Of a DNA stretch of 64,000 nucleotides, positions 1 through 8,920 are shown piece by piece. A program made the translations under genes and the position numbers. Under the pieces are notes generated by a model. The model saw only the letters and a list, made by a program, of their open reading frames with translations, was not told the origin of the DNA and did not search any database. The stretch comes from Martinezella dioscoreae (GTDB lineage Bacteria > Pseudomonadota > Alphaproteobacteria > Rhizobiales > Rhizobiaceae): positions 372,001-436,000 of the forward strand of contig NZ_BLAJ01000003.1 in assembly GCF_009176305.1 (NCBI RefSeq), given 5' to 3'. Each line of letters opens with the position of its first letter. Positions within the stretch are counted from its first letter, which is position 1.

Positions 1-615
1 CTGTTCGACGGCAAGGGCCTTCTGAACGGCCGGGCGCTCGAGCATACGCTGATAATGCGCGCTAACCTTGGGGAACTGCTTGATATCGACATTGTCTCCC
101 GGCAGCCACTTCTCCATGGTGAAGAGATAGCCGTCTGCGACGGTATATTGCTCGCCCATCACCCAGGGACCCTTCAGCATCTTATCCTCGATCAAAGCGA
201 AGCTTTCGGTCATGGTCTGCGGCACCTTGGCCTTCATCGTCTCGATGGCTGCCGCATCGTCGGTCCAGCGGTAGCCGCGTCCCTTGTGCGAATGGTTCAC
301 ATGAACGGTGGAGACGATGTAACTGTTGAAGGACTGCATCTGCGCGAATTCGAAGGGGTCGTCGAGCGGTGCCAGCTTCGCGGCCGGTGCGATCTGGGCG
401 AGATAGGCCATGATCGCGATATTCTCGGTGAGGACGCCGCGATCGGTCACCAGCGCCGGAACGCGACCTTTCGGATTGATGGCCAGATAATCCGGCTGGC
501 GCTGATCGCCGTTGGCGAGGTTGAGGCGTCGGGGCTCGTAGGCAAGGCCGGATTCTTCCAGGGCGATGAGACTGGCGAGCGCGCAGCTTCCGGGCGCATA
601 ATAGAATGTCAGCAT
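1..615 (-). CDS. Glutathione S-transferase, beta-class-like (3' end outside window)
   Basis: The frame is open from an ATG at 615 to the window edge (205 codons, no stop). The start MLTFYYAPGSCALA carries the Ser-Cys pair seen in beta-class GSTs, whose Cys10 contacts glutathione. It is followed by INPKGRVPAL and an ENIAI motif, the cis-Pro and glutathione-binding features of the thioredoxin-like N-terminal domain. The helical C-terminal domain continues to the edge. GAGGAACGG precedes the ATG. The family conjugates glutathione to electrophiles or reduces peroxides in the cytoplasm; the substrate here is unknown. Confidence 0.9.
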   Translation of the reverse strand, partial: MLTFYYAPGSCALASLIALEESGLAYEPRRLNLANGDQRQPDYLAINPKGRVPALVTDRGVLTENIAIMAYLAQIAPAAKLAPLDDPFEFAQMQSFNSYIVSTVHVNHSHKGRGYRWTDDAAAIETMKAKVPQTMTESFALIEDKMLKGPWVMGEQYTVADGYLFTMEKWLPGDNVDIKQFPKVSAHYQRMLERPAVQKALAVEQ

Positions 616-768
616 GTTCCGTTCCTCAATTGAATTCTGCAAGGAAGCTAAAACGAACCCGGCCGATACGGAAGTGGCTGATGCTGATGGGCGCCACAAA
701 AGGTTTTGATCGATTAAGCCGATATCCCCATCCCCATTGGCTGGCTCAATGGGGATGGGCGGTTGATC

Positions 769-1125
769 TCAGGCGCAGCCTGGCACGTCTTCCAGCCTGT
801 ACCAGACGGGAATGCCGCGCTCGCGGGCAATGCGGACATCATTATCGGCGCCCTTGGAATCACCCGGCAACCTGAGAACACCCTCGCAAAGCTGCAGCAG
901 GCGGCCGGCTGTCGGGTGGAAGATCTCTTCATAGAGATCGTCGCCGATGCTCTTGCCGCCGGCGGCATGCCAGACCGGCAGGGCGACCCATTCGCCGATC
1001 ATGGGGAGATGACCTGCCTTGAACAGGGCATAGGACGGCTCCTCAAGGCGCTTGAGGTTTTCGGCCATCTTCTTCGGATCATCGCCGGTGCCGGAGCGAT
1101 AGGGCCCCGCAATCAGGATCAACAT
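769..1125 (-). CDS. DUF4406 (nucleoside deoxyribosyltransferase-like) protein
   Basis: A 118-residue protein starting MLILIAGPYRSGTGDD. The glycine/Arg loop at the N-terminus and the later Ser-Lys-Gly-Ala-Asp stretch resemble the DUF4406 / nucleoside 2-deoxyribosyltransferase-like fold. I start at 1125 because GGAG lies 5-8 bases upstream; the longer in-frame extension reads into the promoter region shared with the divergent DeoR gene. The pairing with a DeoR regulator suggests a small sugar- or nucleotide-related regulon, but this is inference. No signal peptide, so cytoplasmic. Confidence 0.75.
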   Translation of the reverse strand: MLILIAGPYRSGTGDDPKKMAENLKRLEEPSYALFKAGHLPMIGEWVALPVWHAAGGKSIGDDLYEEIFHPTAGRLLQLCEGVLRLPGDSKGADNDVRIARERGIPVWYRLEDVPGCA

Positions 1126-1171
1126 GTCATGTCTCCATTCTGAGTACCTGCTTCCTGCAGGAATTTGCACG

Positions 1172-1218
1172 AATATGCGCATATTTTCTTGAATGTCGAA
1201 TCGATTCTGATAAATTCA
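1172..1218. promoter_or_regulatory. Palindromes between DUF4406 and DeoR genes (candidate operator)
   Basis: The divergent intergenic region holds two perfect palindromes: AATATGCGCATATT at 1172-1185 and GAATCGATTC at 1198-1207. The second lies inside a TGAAT(1190-1194)...ATTCA(1214-1218) frame. They lie 34-80 bases upstream of the DeoR start and 47-93 upstream of the DUF4406 start. Autoregulation by the DeoR protein is likely for the family but not shown. Confidence 0.4.
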
Positions 1219-1251
1219 TGACTATTCGTGATATATCGTGCAGAGATCAAC

Positions 1252-2007
1252 ATGCTGACCAGCCAGCGCAAAGCCCTCATCCTCGACAGATTGCGCCGGG
1301 ACGGCCAAGTGATCGCCAAGGTTCTGGCCGACGAACTCGATCTGTCCGAAGACACGATCCGCCGGGATCTGCGAGAGATGGCAACGGAGAAGCTGCTGAA
1401 GCGCGTGCATGGCGGCGCATTGCCGCTGTCACCGGAGCTGCCCGATTTCACCGCGCGGCAGGCAGTCTCCTCCGACGAGAAACGCCGGCTTGGTGCCTAT
1501 GCAGCCAAGATGATCCAACCGGGCCAGACCGTATTTCTGGACGGCGGCACCACCAATGCCGAGATCGCCCGGCAACTTCCGAAAGACCTTCCCGTCACCA
1601 TCGTTACCCACAGCCCGACGATTGCTGGTGAGCTGGAGCATCATGCCCTGGTGGAGGTGATCCTGATCGGCGGCAAGCTCTACAAGCATTCGATGGTGGC
1701 GACGGGTGCTGCCGCCATGACGGCCATCGCATCGATAAGGGCCGACATCTTCTTTCTGGGCGTCACCGCCATTCATCCCGCCCGCGGCTTTTCGACCGGC
1801 GATTTCGAGGAAGCGGCCATCAAGCGGCATATCGCGCAGTGTTCGGCCGAAACCTATGTGCTGGCGACAGCCGAAAAGCTCGACGCCGCCTCTCCATACC
1901 AGATCCTTCCATTGACAGGCGTCTCCGGCGTGATCGTGTCCTCCGATCTTCCGGAGCAGAGCCTGACGCCCTATCGAGATATGGACGTGCCGATCTTCCT
2001 GGCCTGA
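1252..2007 (+). CDS. DeoR/GlpR-family transcriptional regulator
   Basis: 251 residues from MLTSQRKALILDRLRRDGQV. The N-terminal DeoR helix-turn-helix includes ELDLSEDTIRRDLREM (about residues 25-45). It is followed by the DeoR C-terminal sensor domain with FLDGGTTNAEIA and VVTHSP-like motifs (here IVTHSP), then GxxxxHPxxGFSTGDFEEAAIKR, typical of the phosphosugar-binding isomerase-like fold. An upstream in-frame start exists at 1228, but the family usually begins close to this methionine. It probably represses or activates in response to a phosphorylated sugar. The divergent DUF4406 gene is the obvious candidate target. Confidence 0.9.
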   Translation: MLTSQRKALILDRLRRDGQVIAKVLADELDLSEDTIRRDLREMATEKLLKRVHGGALPLSPELPDFTARQAVSSDEKRRLGAYAAKMIQPGQTVFLDGGTTNAEIARQLPKDLPVTIVTHSPTIAGELEHHALVEVILIGGKLYKHSMVATGAAAMTAIASIRADIFFLGVTAIHPARGFSTGDFEEAAIKRHIAQCSAETYVLATAEKLDAASPYQILPLTGVSGVIVSSDLPEQSLTPYRDMDVPIFLA

Positions 2008-2087
2008 CCGACGGCCGGAGATCGGCATGCCTTGTCGCCGCCGCCGATCAAGCCTACCTGAATAGGCCCCAGAGGTTGTGATCGCCC

Positions 2088-2576
2088 ATGAACGAACGAC
2101 GCATTCATCAGCTCTTCGAAATCAGCGTCCTGTTGAAAGGCGCGCATGCCCTGATCGAATGCCTCGGCGGCCTTGTGCTCGCGCTCGTCAGCACCGAATC
2201 GATCCTTCGGCTGGCGAACCGGATCACCCAGCCCGAGCTGCTCAACGACCCGCATGATTTTATCGCGACCCATCTGCTCATATGGGCACAAGATTTTTCG
2301 GTCGGTACCAAGAATTTCTATGCCTATTACCTCTTGAGCCATGGGCTGGTGAAGGTGTTGCTGGTCATCGGCCTGCTCCGGGGCAAGATGTGGGCCTATC
2401 CAGCCTCGCTGGTGGCCTTGGGCCTTTTCATCGTCTACCAGCTTTATCGCTTCACCGACACGCACGGTATCGGGCTCATCATCCTCACCATTTTCGACCT
2501 CGTGGTCATGGTTCTCATCTGGCAGGAATACAAGGTCGTCCGGCACCATGTACCGGCTCAGAAAACGAGCGGCTGA
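2088..2576 (+). CDS. DUF2127 family membrane protein
   Basis: 162 residues starting MNERRIHQLFEISVLLKGAHALIECLGG. It contains the FEISVLLKG..A..E and YYLLSHGLVKVLLVIGLLRGKMWAYP patterns of DUF2127 and four hydrophobic segments, near residues 18-38, 80-100, 105-123 and 126-148. AGAGG lies upstream of the ATG. Inner-membrane protein of unknown function. Its stop is 13 bases from the convergent asparaginase stop, leaving no room for a separate terminator. Confidence 0.85.
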   Translation: MNERRIHQLFEISVLLKGAHALIECLGGLVLALVSTESILRLANRITQPELLNDPHDFIATHLLIWAQDFSVGTKNFYAYYLLSHGLVKVLLVIGLLRGKMWAYPASLVALGLFIVYQLYRFTDTHGIGLIILTIFDLVVMVLIWQEYKVVRHHVPAQKTSG

Positions 2577-2589
2577 GGCGAAGAGTTAC

Positions 2590-3597
2590 CTATGCCGTCA
2601 GAGCAGCCGTCGGCCTGATATCGCCGACATGGATGCCGTTCCAGTTCTTGAAGGATCGGCCGGCCATAGCCATCAGGCCGGCATGAACAGCGCCGTCCTT
2701 CTCGAAGAAGCGGGCCAATGTTGCGGCCACCATGACCTCTGCCGCGCGAGTGGTGCCATCGTCGCATTTGAGCGCGATGGCGATGCTCTGTTCGGGGATT
2801 GCAGCGCAGAACACGCCCTCGGCGCCAGTCTTGGCGAAAATGCGGCCAGGAGCGATCTGCATCAGCCTGGTGCAGGCGCGGTCGGTGCCAGCAACGTAAA
2901 AGGGTTCGGCCATGCAGGCCTCGAACAGCCGGCGTGATGCCTTGGCACGCAGGGGCTCCAGGCCGACACCGGTCGCCATCTTGGCAAAGCCATGCGCCAG
3001 TCCCTTGAGCGGCACGGCATAGGTCGGGATCGAGCAGCCATCCGTGCCGCAATTGTCGTGCGCCAGAATAGCGCCGGTCAGGCTCTGCATCATCTCGCGG
3101 ATCTGCTGCTGCAGCGGATGGTCATAGCCGATATAGCCCTTGGGATCGATGTCCTGATGGCAGCAGGCGCAAACGAAGCCGGCATGCTTACCGGAGCAAT
3201 TGTTATGCAGCGCCGTCGGCGTCTCAATGGTGCGGGCCTGATGGATTGTTGTTTTCAGGTCGGAGGACCAGTGCGCGCCGCATTCGAGCGTACCGACATC
3301 GCGGCCGGCGCGAGCCAGCATGGCGGCAGCGAGTGCTGCATGCTCGTCCTCGCCATTGTGGGAGGAACAGGCGAGCGCCAATTCCTTGTTGCCGAAGCCA
3401 TAGGCTTCTGCCGCGCCGCTTTCGACCAATGGCAACGCCTGCATCGCCTTGCAGGCGGAGCGCGGAAAGACGCCGCTTTCGATATCGCCGACCGAGAAGA
3501 CCAACTTGCCATCGCCATCGACCGCAACGATGGAACCGCGATGACGGCTCTCAACCAGATTGCCACGGGTGACTTCGACGCAGACGGGATTGGACAT
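2590..3597 (-). CDS. ansA: L-asparaginase, Rhizobium type (class 3, ReAV-like)
   Basis: 335 residues. This is the asparaginase family typical of Rhizobium etli, unrelated to the bacterial type I/II enzymes; it hydrolyses L-asparagine to aspartate and ammonia. The expected residues are present: Ser47-x-x-Lys50 in PRSACKAMQ, the CSSHNGE block (Ser78/79), Cys134 and Lys137 in NNCSGKHAGF, and Cys188 in DNCGTDGCSIP. The Cys-Lys-Cys trio corresponds to the zinc site described for ReAV, here shifted by one residue. Start at 3597 (MSNPVCVEVTRG), matching the family; an extension to 3660 would add an unrelated tail. It lies downstream of the SufR-like gene on the same strand with a 102-base gap, so cotranscription is possible. 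Confidence 0.9.
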   Translation of the reverse strand: MSNPVCVEVTRGNLVESRHRGSIVAVDGDGKLVFSVGDIESGVFPRSACKAMQALPLVESGAAEAYGFGNKELALACSSHNGEDEHAALAAAMLARAGRDVGTLECGAHWSSDLKTTIHQARTIETPTALHNNCSGKHAGFVCACCHQDIDPKGYIGYDHPLQQQIREMMQSLTGAILAHDNCGTDGCSIPTYAVPLKGLAHGFAKMATGVGLEPLRAKASRRLFEACMAEPFYVAGTDRACTRLMQIAPGRIFAKTGAEGVFCAAIPEQSIAIALKCDDGTTRAAEVMVAATLARFFEKDGAVHAGLMAMAGRSFKNWNGIHVGDIRPTAALTA

Positions 3598-3699
3598 GAG
3601 GGGACGCAGCCTTTGGTTTGCTAGACGGCCAGTGATAGCCGCTGCTCCCTGGATTGCCAATCGCCGATGCGGGTGGGCACAGCATCAAAAAGCGATTTC

Positions 3700-4326
3700 T
3701 CAGGCCGCGTCGCGGATCCTGTAGGCGCAACGCCGGGCGCCGAGCAGAATATGCTCCTCCCGTTCGACATCAGCGCCGAGCACCATGCGGAAAGTCTCCA
3801 GCTCCGATCGGCAGAAGCCGGCACAGGCAGATGCGGCGGCGCAGATGGGACAATGGTTCTCCACCAGCACCAACGAACCGTCATCGTCCTGCCAGTGATC
3901 GGCCATATAACCTTCCCGCGTGCGGATGGCAGCAAGGCTTGCGACCCGTGAGGGCAGATCGGCTGTCAAATCGATTTCGCTGCGATAGCGCCGAAGCGTC
4001 TCCGTTTCGCGTGCCGAGATGACAGCATCGACGGCCCCCTGCCCCAGCTGGCTGGCCATGGTGGCAAGCAGGGTGGCGGTCAGATCTGCATGGCCATCGG
4101 GAAACTGCCGATTGCCGGCCGCCGTCAGATGCCAGAACTGGCGCGGTCTGCCTCTGCCGGCGGAAGCTTCCGCTACAGGCTCGACCAACCCTTCCTCCGC
4201 CATCTTCGTCAGCTGCTGACGGGCTGCTTCCGACGATATGCCGAGCGCATCGCCGACAGCCGCTGCCAGCTGCGGCCCGTCGGTTTTCAACAGGATCAGA
4301 ATTCGATTGGCAGGTGACTGACGCAT
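3700..4326 (-). CDS. SufR-like winged-helix regulator with a cysteine cluster
   Basis: 208 residues. The N-terminal winged helix (about residues 5-70) includes LGISSEAARQQLTKMAEEGLV and a GRGRPRQFWHLTAAG wing, as in SufR/DeoR-like repressors. The C-terminal half has Cys159, Cys162, Cys168, Cys172 and Cys200 in the context ENHCPIC...CAGFCRSEL...F, the arrangement that carries an iron-sulfur cluster in SufR. No suf genes are nearby, so this is probably a redox- or drug-responsive paralog. It is divergent from an MFS transporter, and a long palindrome lies between them. A half-site abuts its own start codon, suggesting autoregulation. Confidence 0.85.
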   Translation of the reverse strand: MRQSPANRILILLKTDGPQLAAAVGDALGISSEAARQQLTKMAEEGLVEPVAEASAGRGRPRQFWHLTAAGNRQFPDGHADLTATLLATMASQLGQGAVDAVISARETETLRRYRSEIDLTADLPSRVASLAAIRTREGYMADHWQDDDGSLVLVENHCPICAAASACAGFCRSELETFRMVLGADVEREEHILLGARRCAYRIRDAA

Positions 4327-4335
4327 TTTTCCAAG
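4327..4335. promoter_or_regulatory. Extra operator half-site TTTTCCAAG next to the regulator start
   Basis: TTTTCCAAG at 4327-4335 repeats one arm of the palindrome at 4367-4392. It sits immediately upstream of the ATG of the SufR-like gene (4324-4326), overlapping where its ribosome-binding site should be. This suggests a second, weaker binding position for the same regulator. Confidence 0.5.
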
Positions 4336-4366
4336 TTTTCTCTTGTTTTAATCCGACAAGGATGTA

Positions 4367-4392
4367 ATTTTCCAAATTATAACTTGGAAAAT
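4367..4392. promoter_or_regulatory. 26-bp near-perfect palindrome, operator of the SufR-like/MFS divergent pair
   Basis: Arms ATTTTCCAA (4367-4375) and TTGGAAAAT (4384-4392) are exact complements. The centre is nearly symmetric too, with only one mismatched pair in the whole element. It lies 36 bases before the MFS start and 41 before the regulator start, in an AT-rich patch unlike the flanking genes. Most simply it is the binding site of the SufR-like protein. Confidence 0.75.
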
Positions 4393-4427
4393 AATCAACC
4401 GCTAGGGAAAATACCGAGGATTGCCCG

Positions 4428-5852
4428 ATGTCCAGCATCGAAACCACAGCTCCCCTCAAATCAGCCTCCATCTTCACGCTGTTCTCGCCAAGACTTCTGC
4501 CTGCGACACTGATGCTGGGCGGAGGCGTCACGCTTTATGCCGTCGAATCCTACATCACCGCCACGATTGCGCCCTCGATCGTCCGCGATATCGGCGGCCT
4601 CGAATTGTTCTCGTGGATGACGACGCTTTTCGTCGCCGCAGGCGTGCTCGGCTCGATCACGGTTGCGACCCGGCCGAAAGGAATAGGCTTGCGTGCCGTC
4701 TATGTTGCAGCGGCGCTCACCTTCGGCGTCGGCAGCCTAGCTTGCGCCATCGCGCCGACCATGCCCGTGCTGCTGATCGGTCGCGCCGTTCAGGGATACG
4801 GCTCCGGCATGCTGTCCGGCCTCGCCTACGCCTTCATTCGCTTCATCTATCCTGAACCCCTGTGGCGCAGGGCCTCTACGCTCTACGCTGCCATCTGGGG
4901 TGTAGCGACCGTGCTCGGGCCGACGCTCGGCGGCCTCTTCGCCGCAGGGAGCGCCTGGCGAGAGGCCTTTCTCATCCTCGTCCCGGTGGCTGTCCTCATG
5001 GCGCTCTCGGGGCGCTGGCTGCTGCCCGATGTCGCGGACGATCGGATCGACACCAGAACGCCGCTGATCCAGATCATACTTCTGCTTACCGCAGTTCTAT
5101 TCGTGAGCATTGCCGGCACGATCGAACATGGATCCTACAAGATGGTGCTGATCGCAGCTTCGATCGTGCTCGTCGCAACGATGGTGCTAATAGAGCGCAA
5201 GAGCGAAGTGCGCCTCCTGCCCTATGGCGCCGTCATGCTCAGCAACCCCATCGCGCGGCTCTATTTGACGATATTCACGATGATGCTGGTGCTGACGAGC
5301 GACATCTATATCCCCTACTTCCTGCAGACGCTCCATGGCGTAACGCCGCTGGTCTCAGGCTATCTCGTGGCGCTGGTAGCGCTCGGCTGGACCATCGCGG
5401 CCTTCTTCAGCAACTCTTTCTCGGGTCGGCCAGCGGCCATCGCCATCGTCAGTGGCTGCATTCTGGAAACGGCCGCAACCGCATCGCTGATCCCGTTCCT
5501 GGCAACGAATACGCCCTTCGACACCATCGTCAGGTTCGCGCCGGCCGTGATCGCCATGTTCCTGATGGGATTCGGCGTCGGTCTCGGCTGGGCGCATCTT
5601 GTAACCAGGATCATTGGCATCGCCCGCAGGACCGAACAAGACAAGGCCTCGGCGGCGATCTCGATGACACAGTCGCTGGGCGGCGCATTCGGTGCCGCGC
5701 TCGCCGGCGTCATCGTCAATGGAGCGGGCCTGACCCATCCGGGTGGCATTGCCGGCGGCCTCTCTGCCGCAACATGGCTCTATGCGCTGATGGCCATACC
5801 CGGCTTTATCGCCGTCGTCCTGTCACTGACGATCAAGCCAGCTGCAGCATGA
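4428..5852 (+). CDS. MFS transporter, multidrug-type exporter
   Basis: 474 residues with about 14 hydrophobic segments, resembling the EmrB/QacA (DHA2) drug:H+ antiporter group. The first segments include [30 protein letters not shown] and the motif-A-like loop region is short. The [22 protein letters not shown] block corresponds to the conserved antiporter motif C in TM5. Divergent from the SufR-like regulator across the palindrome at 4367-4392, so probably under its control. Its 3' end overlaps the convergent quinone oxidoreductase gene by 20 bases. Substrate unknown. Confidence 0.85.
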   Translation: MSSIETTAPLKSASIFTLFSPRLLPATLMLGGGVTLYAVESYITATIAPSIVRDIGGLELFSWMTTLFVAAGVLGSITVATRPKGIGLRAVYVAAALTFGVGSLACAIAPTMPVLLIGRAVQGYGSGMLSGLAYAFIRFIYPEPLWRRASTLYAAIWGVATVLGPTLGGLFAAGSAWREAFLILVPVAVLMALSGRWLLPDVADDRIDTRTPLIQIILLLTAVLFVSIAGTIEHGSYKMVLIAASIVLVATMVLIERKSEVRLLPYGAVMLSNPIARLYLTIFTMMLVLTSDIYIPYFLQTLHGVTPLVSGYLVALVALGWTIAAFFSNSFSGRPAAIAIVSGCILETAATASLIPFLATNTPFDTIVRFAPAVIAMFLMGFGVGLGWAHLVTRIIGIARRTEQDKASAAISMTQSLGGAFGAALAGVIVNGAGLTHPGGIAGGLSAATWLYALMAIPGFIAVVLSLTIKPAAA

Positions 5853-6831
5853 TCTTACCGATGTGATCGCTGGTTTCCATCAATCGATGTGCCTCGACCA
5901 CATCGTCGAAAGAGAAGGTCCGATAGATAACGGGGGCAACCGTGCCCTCGTCCAGCAGCGGCCAGACTTGGGACAGCAGGTCGTCGCGGATGGCCCGCTT
6001 TTCCTCAGCCGTGCGCGGGCGCATGGTCGAACCGGTCACGGTCAGCCGCTTGACCATGATCGGCGCAAGGTTTGCCCTATCCGCCACCGCGCCGCCAAGG
6101 AAAGCAATGATGGAAAGGCAGCCATCGCGGGCAAGCGAAGCGAGGTTCTTTTCCAGATAGGCGGCGCCGATCATGTCGAGGATGATATCGACGCCATGTT
6201 CCGTCTCGGCCTTGATGACCTCGGCGAAATCCTCTTCTTTATAATTGATCGCCCGCTTGGCGCCGAGCTTCTCGCAAGCCTCGCATTTTTCTTTCGATCC
6301 GGCGGTCGCATAAACGGTCGCGCCGAAAGCGCGGGCAAGCTGGATCGCCGTCGTGCCGATGCCGCTGGAGCCGCCGTGGATCAGCACGCTTTCGCCTTCG
6401 GTGAGGCCCGCCATCTGGAAGAGATTGGCCCAGACCGTGAAGAACGTCTCAGGCAATGCCGCTGCGCGCACCGCATCATAGCCGTTCGGAAATCGGAGCG
6501 CCTGGCCGGCGGGCAGGACGCAATATTCGGCATAGCCACCGCCATTGGCGAGGCCGCAAACCTTGTTGCCGATCGAAAACTCCGTCACGCCGGGCGCGAC
6601 ATCGACCACTTCGCCCGATATTTCGAGACCGAGGATCGGACTTGCCTCCTTCGGTGGGGGATAGGTGCCCTGCCGTTGCGCCACATCCGGCCGATTGACG
6701 CCGGCGGCCTCGACGCGGACCAGGATCTCGCCCGGCTGCAAGACCGGCAGAGGCTTTCGGGCGATGGTCATGACCTCTGGTCCGCCAAAGGACGGCAAAT
6801 CCACGAAACGCATTTCAGACGGCAAGGGCAT
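5833..6831 (-). CDS. NAD(P)H:quinone oxidoreductase, zinc-independent MDR family (PIG3-like)
   Basis: 332 residues from [20 protein letters not shown]. GroES-like N-terminal domain with [19 protein letters not shown] and GLEISGEV; the Zn-binding cysteines of alcohol dehydrogenases are absent. The Rossmann domain has [31 protein letters not shown] (about residues 142-172), the NADPH-binding motif of quinone oxidoreductases. I start at 6831 because GGGAGAGGAGA lies just upstream; the longer frame to 6984 reads through this site. It probably reduces quinones or enones in the cytoplasm. The stop overlaps that of the convergent MFS gene. Confidence 0.9.
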   Translation of the reverse strand: MPLPSEMRFVDLPSFGGPEVMTIARKPLPVLQPGEILVRVEAAGVNRPDVAQRQGTYPPPKEASPILGLEISGEVVDVAPGVTEFSIGNKVCGLANGGGYAEYCVLPAGQALRFPNGYDAVRAAALPETFFTVWANLFQMAGLTEGESVLIHGGSSGIGTTAIQLARAFGATVYATAGSKEKCEACEKLGAKRAINYKEEDFAEVIKAETEHGVDIILDMIGAAYLEKNLASLARDGCLSIIAFLGGAVADRANLAPIMVKRLTVTGSTMRPRTAEEKRAIRDDLLSQVWPLLDEGTVAPVIYRTFSFDDVVEAHRLMETSDHIGKIMLQLA

Positions 6832-6910
6832 GGCGCTATCTCCTCTCCCAGCAAAGCAGTGGAGATAGTTTAGCGCAAAGCGCTTGAAAAGGACCGAGTG
6901 CCGGAGGGCG

Positions 6911-8716
6911 TCAATTCGTCTCGGCCAAGCCGAGGAATGCCACGCCCATGGCGCTTTCCTTTGCCTTCGCCTTGATACCCGCAATGGAAGTGCTGACCCG
7001 GCTGATATTGTCGATCACCAGCCCCTCCGGCAGTTGCAGGATGCCGATCGAGCAGCGCATCAGCGGGAACTCTGTCTCGGCGCCACTGCGGTCGTGGCCG
7101 CGAATGCGGCCCGCGACACGATCCTCCACCGAATAGAGCTCGCGGACGTCGGCGTGGAAATCGGCAAGCAGCCGGTCCAGAACCTCGCGAAGCTCCTGCA
7201 TATTCCAGCCGGTGACACCGATGAAGAAATCGTCGCCGCCGACATGACCGAGGAAATGGCGCTCCGCAAAGAAATAGCGGCGCATCAATGCAGCGAACAG
7301 CGAGATGGCATGGTCGCCGAGATGGAAGCCATAGGCATCGTTGAACGGCTTGAAATTATCGAAGTCGCAATAGCAGAAATGCCTGATTTCATCGCCATCG
7401 CGGCCGGCGTTCTGCATGAAATCATGGATCGCCCTGTTGCCGGGAAGGCCAGTCAGCGGGTTCTGGTCCTGGGCGATCTTCAGCTGCTTTTCGTTGATGA
7501 CCTTGATGAGGGAGGCAGCGGAGACGATGCCGGCATAATGTGTGCCTTCGGTGACGATCAGGCAATCGCTGCTTTCCATGTTGGCGAAGATCGTCATCAG
7601 CGTGTCGGCATCGGAATCGAGCCCGACGATCGGCGCCATTTCGACGAAATGCGAGATCGACCGTTTATAGACCTTGTTCTTCAACAGGTCGCGGCCGAAA
7701 GGCTGATAGATATATTCCTTCAGCTGGTACTCGTGGATGATCCCGCGCGGCTCGTCATTGGCATTGACGACCGGGAAATAGGCCCGGCGCGGATTGCGGC
7801 GGAAGAGCTCGAAGACACTGTCGATGCTGTCGCTTTCGCGGATGGTCGGCAGCACTTCGATCTGCTTGCGGATGAGGATTTCATCAAGCGACTGGCTGTT
7901 GCGTGCCGTCTTGCCGAGATCCTGCAGATGCGGAAAGCTCTGCTTCAGCTCGTTGACCAGGACCGTCGGACGGGCAATGAACCAGCCCTGGACGAGGTCG
8001 ACGCCGAATTCGCGGCAGGTCACGAACTCCGCCTCAGTCTCGATGCCCTCGGCGATCACGCGCGTCCCGAGAACATGGGCGATATTGACGAGGTTCCTCA
8101 GGATATGGCGCTTGCGGGCGCTGCGGTCGATATCGACGATGAAATGCCGGTCGATCTTGAGATAGTCGACCGGATAATCGGACAGCAACTTCATCTCGCC
8201 ACGGCCGACGCCGAAATCATCGATCGCGAGCTTGAAGCCGGCATTGCGCATCTTGGCAACCAGCGCCGAAAACTCCGGCACGATGGTATTGTCGAAACGT
8301 TCGGAGAATTCGAAGCAGACGGAGGACGGCGCGATGCCGGCCTTTCTCATGTGCTGCAGCAGGCCGTCAACCAAGGCCGTGCCCTGCGCAATCAGCCGGA
8401 CATCCAGATTGAGGAAAAGTGTCGTGGTGGCGATATTGGGTAGGATGGCAAACTTCGCCAGCGCGCGGCTCGTGACCATTTGCTCCAGCCCGAGAAGCTG
8501 ACCGGTGCGCTCGGCCTCATCGAGAATGTCAACCGGGCTGTCAAAACCGATGCGTTCCTGGCCGCGCATCAGGGATTCATAGCCGAAAACGGCGCCCGTA
8601 CCGGCCTCCACGATCGGCTGGAATGCATTTTCGATGACGAGTTTGGCGAGAGTGACGATCTGGTCGCTGGCATATCGGCGCAATACGCCCGGTTCGACTG
8701 CGGCAGTCAGGGACAT
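6911..8716 (-). CDS. EAL-CBS-GGDEF domain protein (cyclic di-GMP turnover or sensing)
   Basis: 601 residues, no signal peptide or membrane segments. Order: an EAL domain (about 15-255) with [36 protein letters not shown] and [10 protein letters not shown]; a tandem CBS pair (about 270-400) around [16 protein letters not shown] and [14 protein letters not shown]; and a GGDEF domain (about 415-580) with DPLTGL-like [26 protein letters not shown] and GGDDF. EAL reads ESL, and the catalytic IDDFG and ExE-type residues look intact, so phosphodiesterase activity is plausible. GGDDF departs from the GG(D/E)EF consensus. The start at 8716 fits GGAG six bases upstream; ATG 8722 and GTG 8728 are alternatives. 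Confidence 0.9.
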   Translation of the reverse strand: MSLTAAVEPGVLRRYASDQIVTLAKLVIENAFQPIVEAGTGAVFGYESLMRGQERIGFDSPVDILDEAERTGQLLGLEQMVTSRALAKFAILPNIATTTLFLNLDVRLIAQGTALVDGLLQHMRKAGIAPSSVCFEFSERFDNTIVPEFSALVAKMRNAGFKLAIDDFGVGRGEMKLLSDYPVDYLKIDRHFIVDIDRSARKRHILRNLVNIAHVLGTRVIAEGIETEAEFVTCREFGVDLVQGWFIARPTVLVNELKQSFPHLQDLGKTARNSQSLDEILIRKQIEVLPTIRESDSIDSVFELFRRNPRRAYFPVVNANDEPRGIIHEYQLKEYIYQPFGRDLLKNKVYKRSISHFVEMAPIVGLDSDADTLMTIFANMESSDCLIVTEGTHYAGIVSAASLIKVINEKQLKIAQDQNPLTGLPGNRAIHDFMQNAGRDGDEIRHFCYCDFDNFKPFNDAYGFHLGDHAISLFAALMRRYFFAERHFLGHVGGDDFFIGVTGWNMQELREVLDRLLADFHADVRELYSVEDRVAGRIRGHDRSGAETEFPLMRCSIGILQLPEGLVIDNISRVSTSIAGIKAKAKESAMGVAFLGLAETN

Positions 8717-8886
8717 GCCCATCTCCACTTGCGGATTCTAATCTAATTTATTTAAGTAAAACTTTGGATTTACCGCGTTTTCGACCCAAGATTGCACCAT
8801 AAAGCGTCAACGAAACCTTTCCCCTATGTGAAAGTTTCATGAATGGTAAAGCAATATTAACCATTCGCCGGGAGGCAGACCCGGCA

Positions 8887-8909
8887 CACGGCAGCCGAGG
8901 GCTGCCGTG
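8887..8909 (-). terminator. Hairpin after the ParD-like gene
   Basis: CACGGCAGCC and GGCTGCCGTG form a perfect 10-bp stem with a GAG loop, 12 bases past the stop of the antitoxin gene. There is no T run on the minus strand, so termination efficiency is uncertain. Confidence 0.5.
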
Positions 8910-8920
8910 ACGAGTGGGGT

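Noticed and set aside
6884..8443. 519-codon plus-strand frame opposite the EAL-CBS-GGDEF gene
   Set aside because: An antisense shadow of a GC-rich gene; the minus-strand protein has complete domain signatures.
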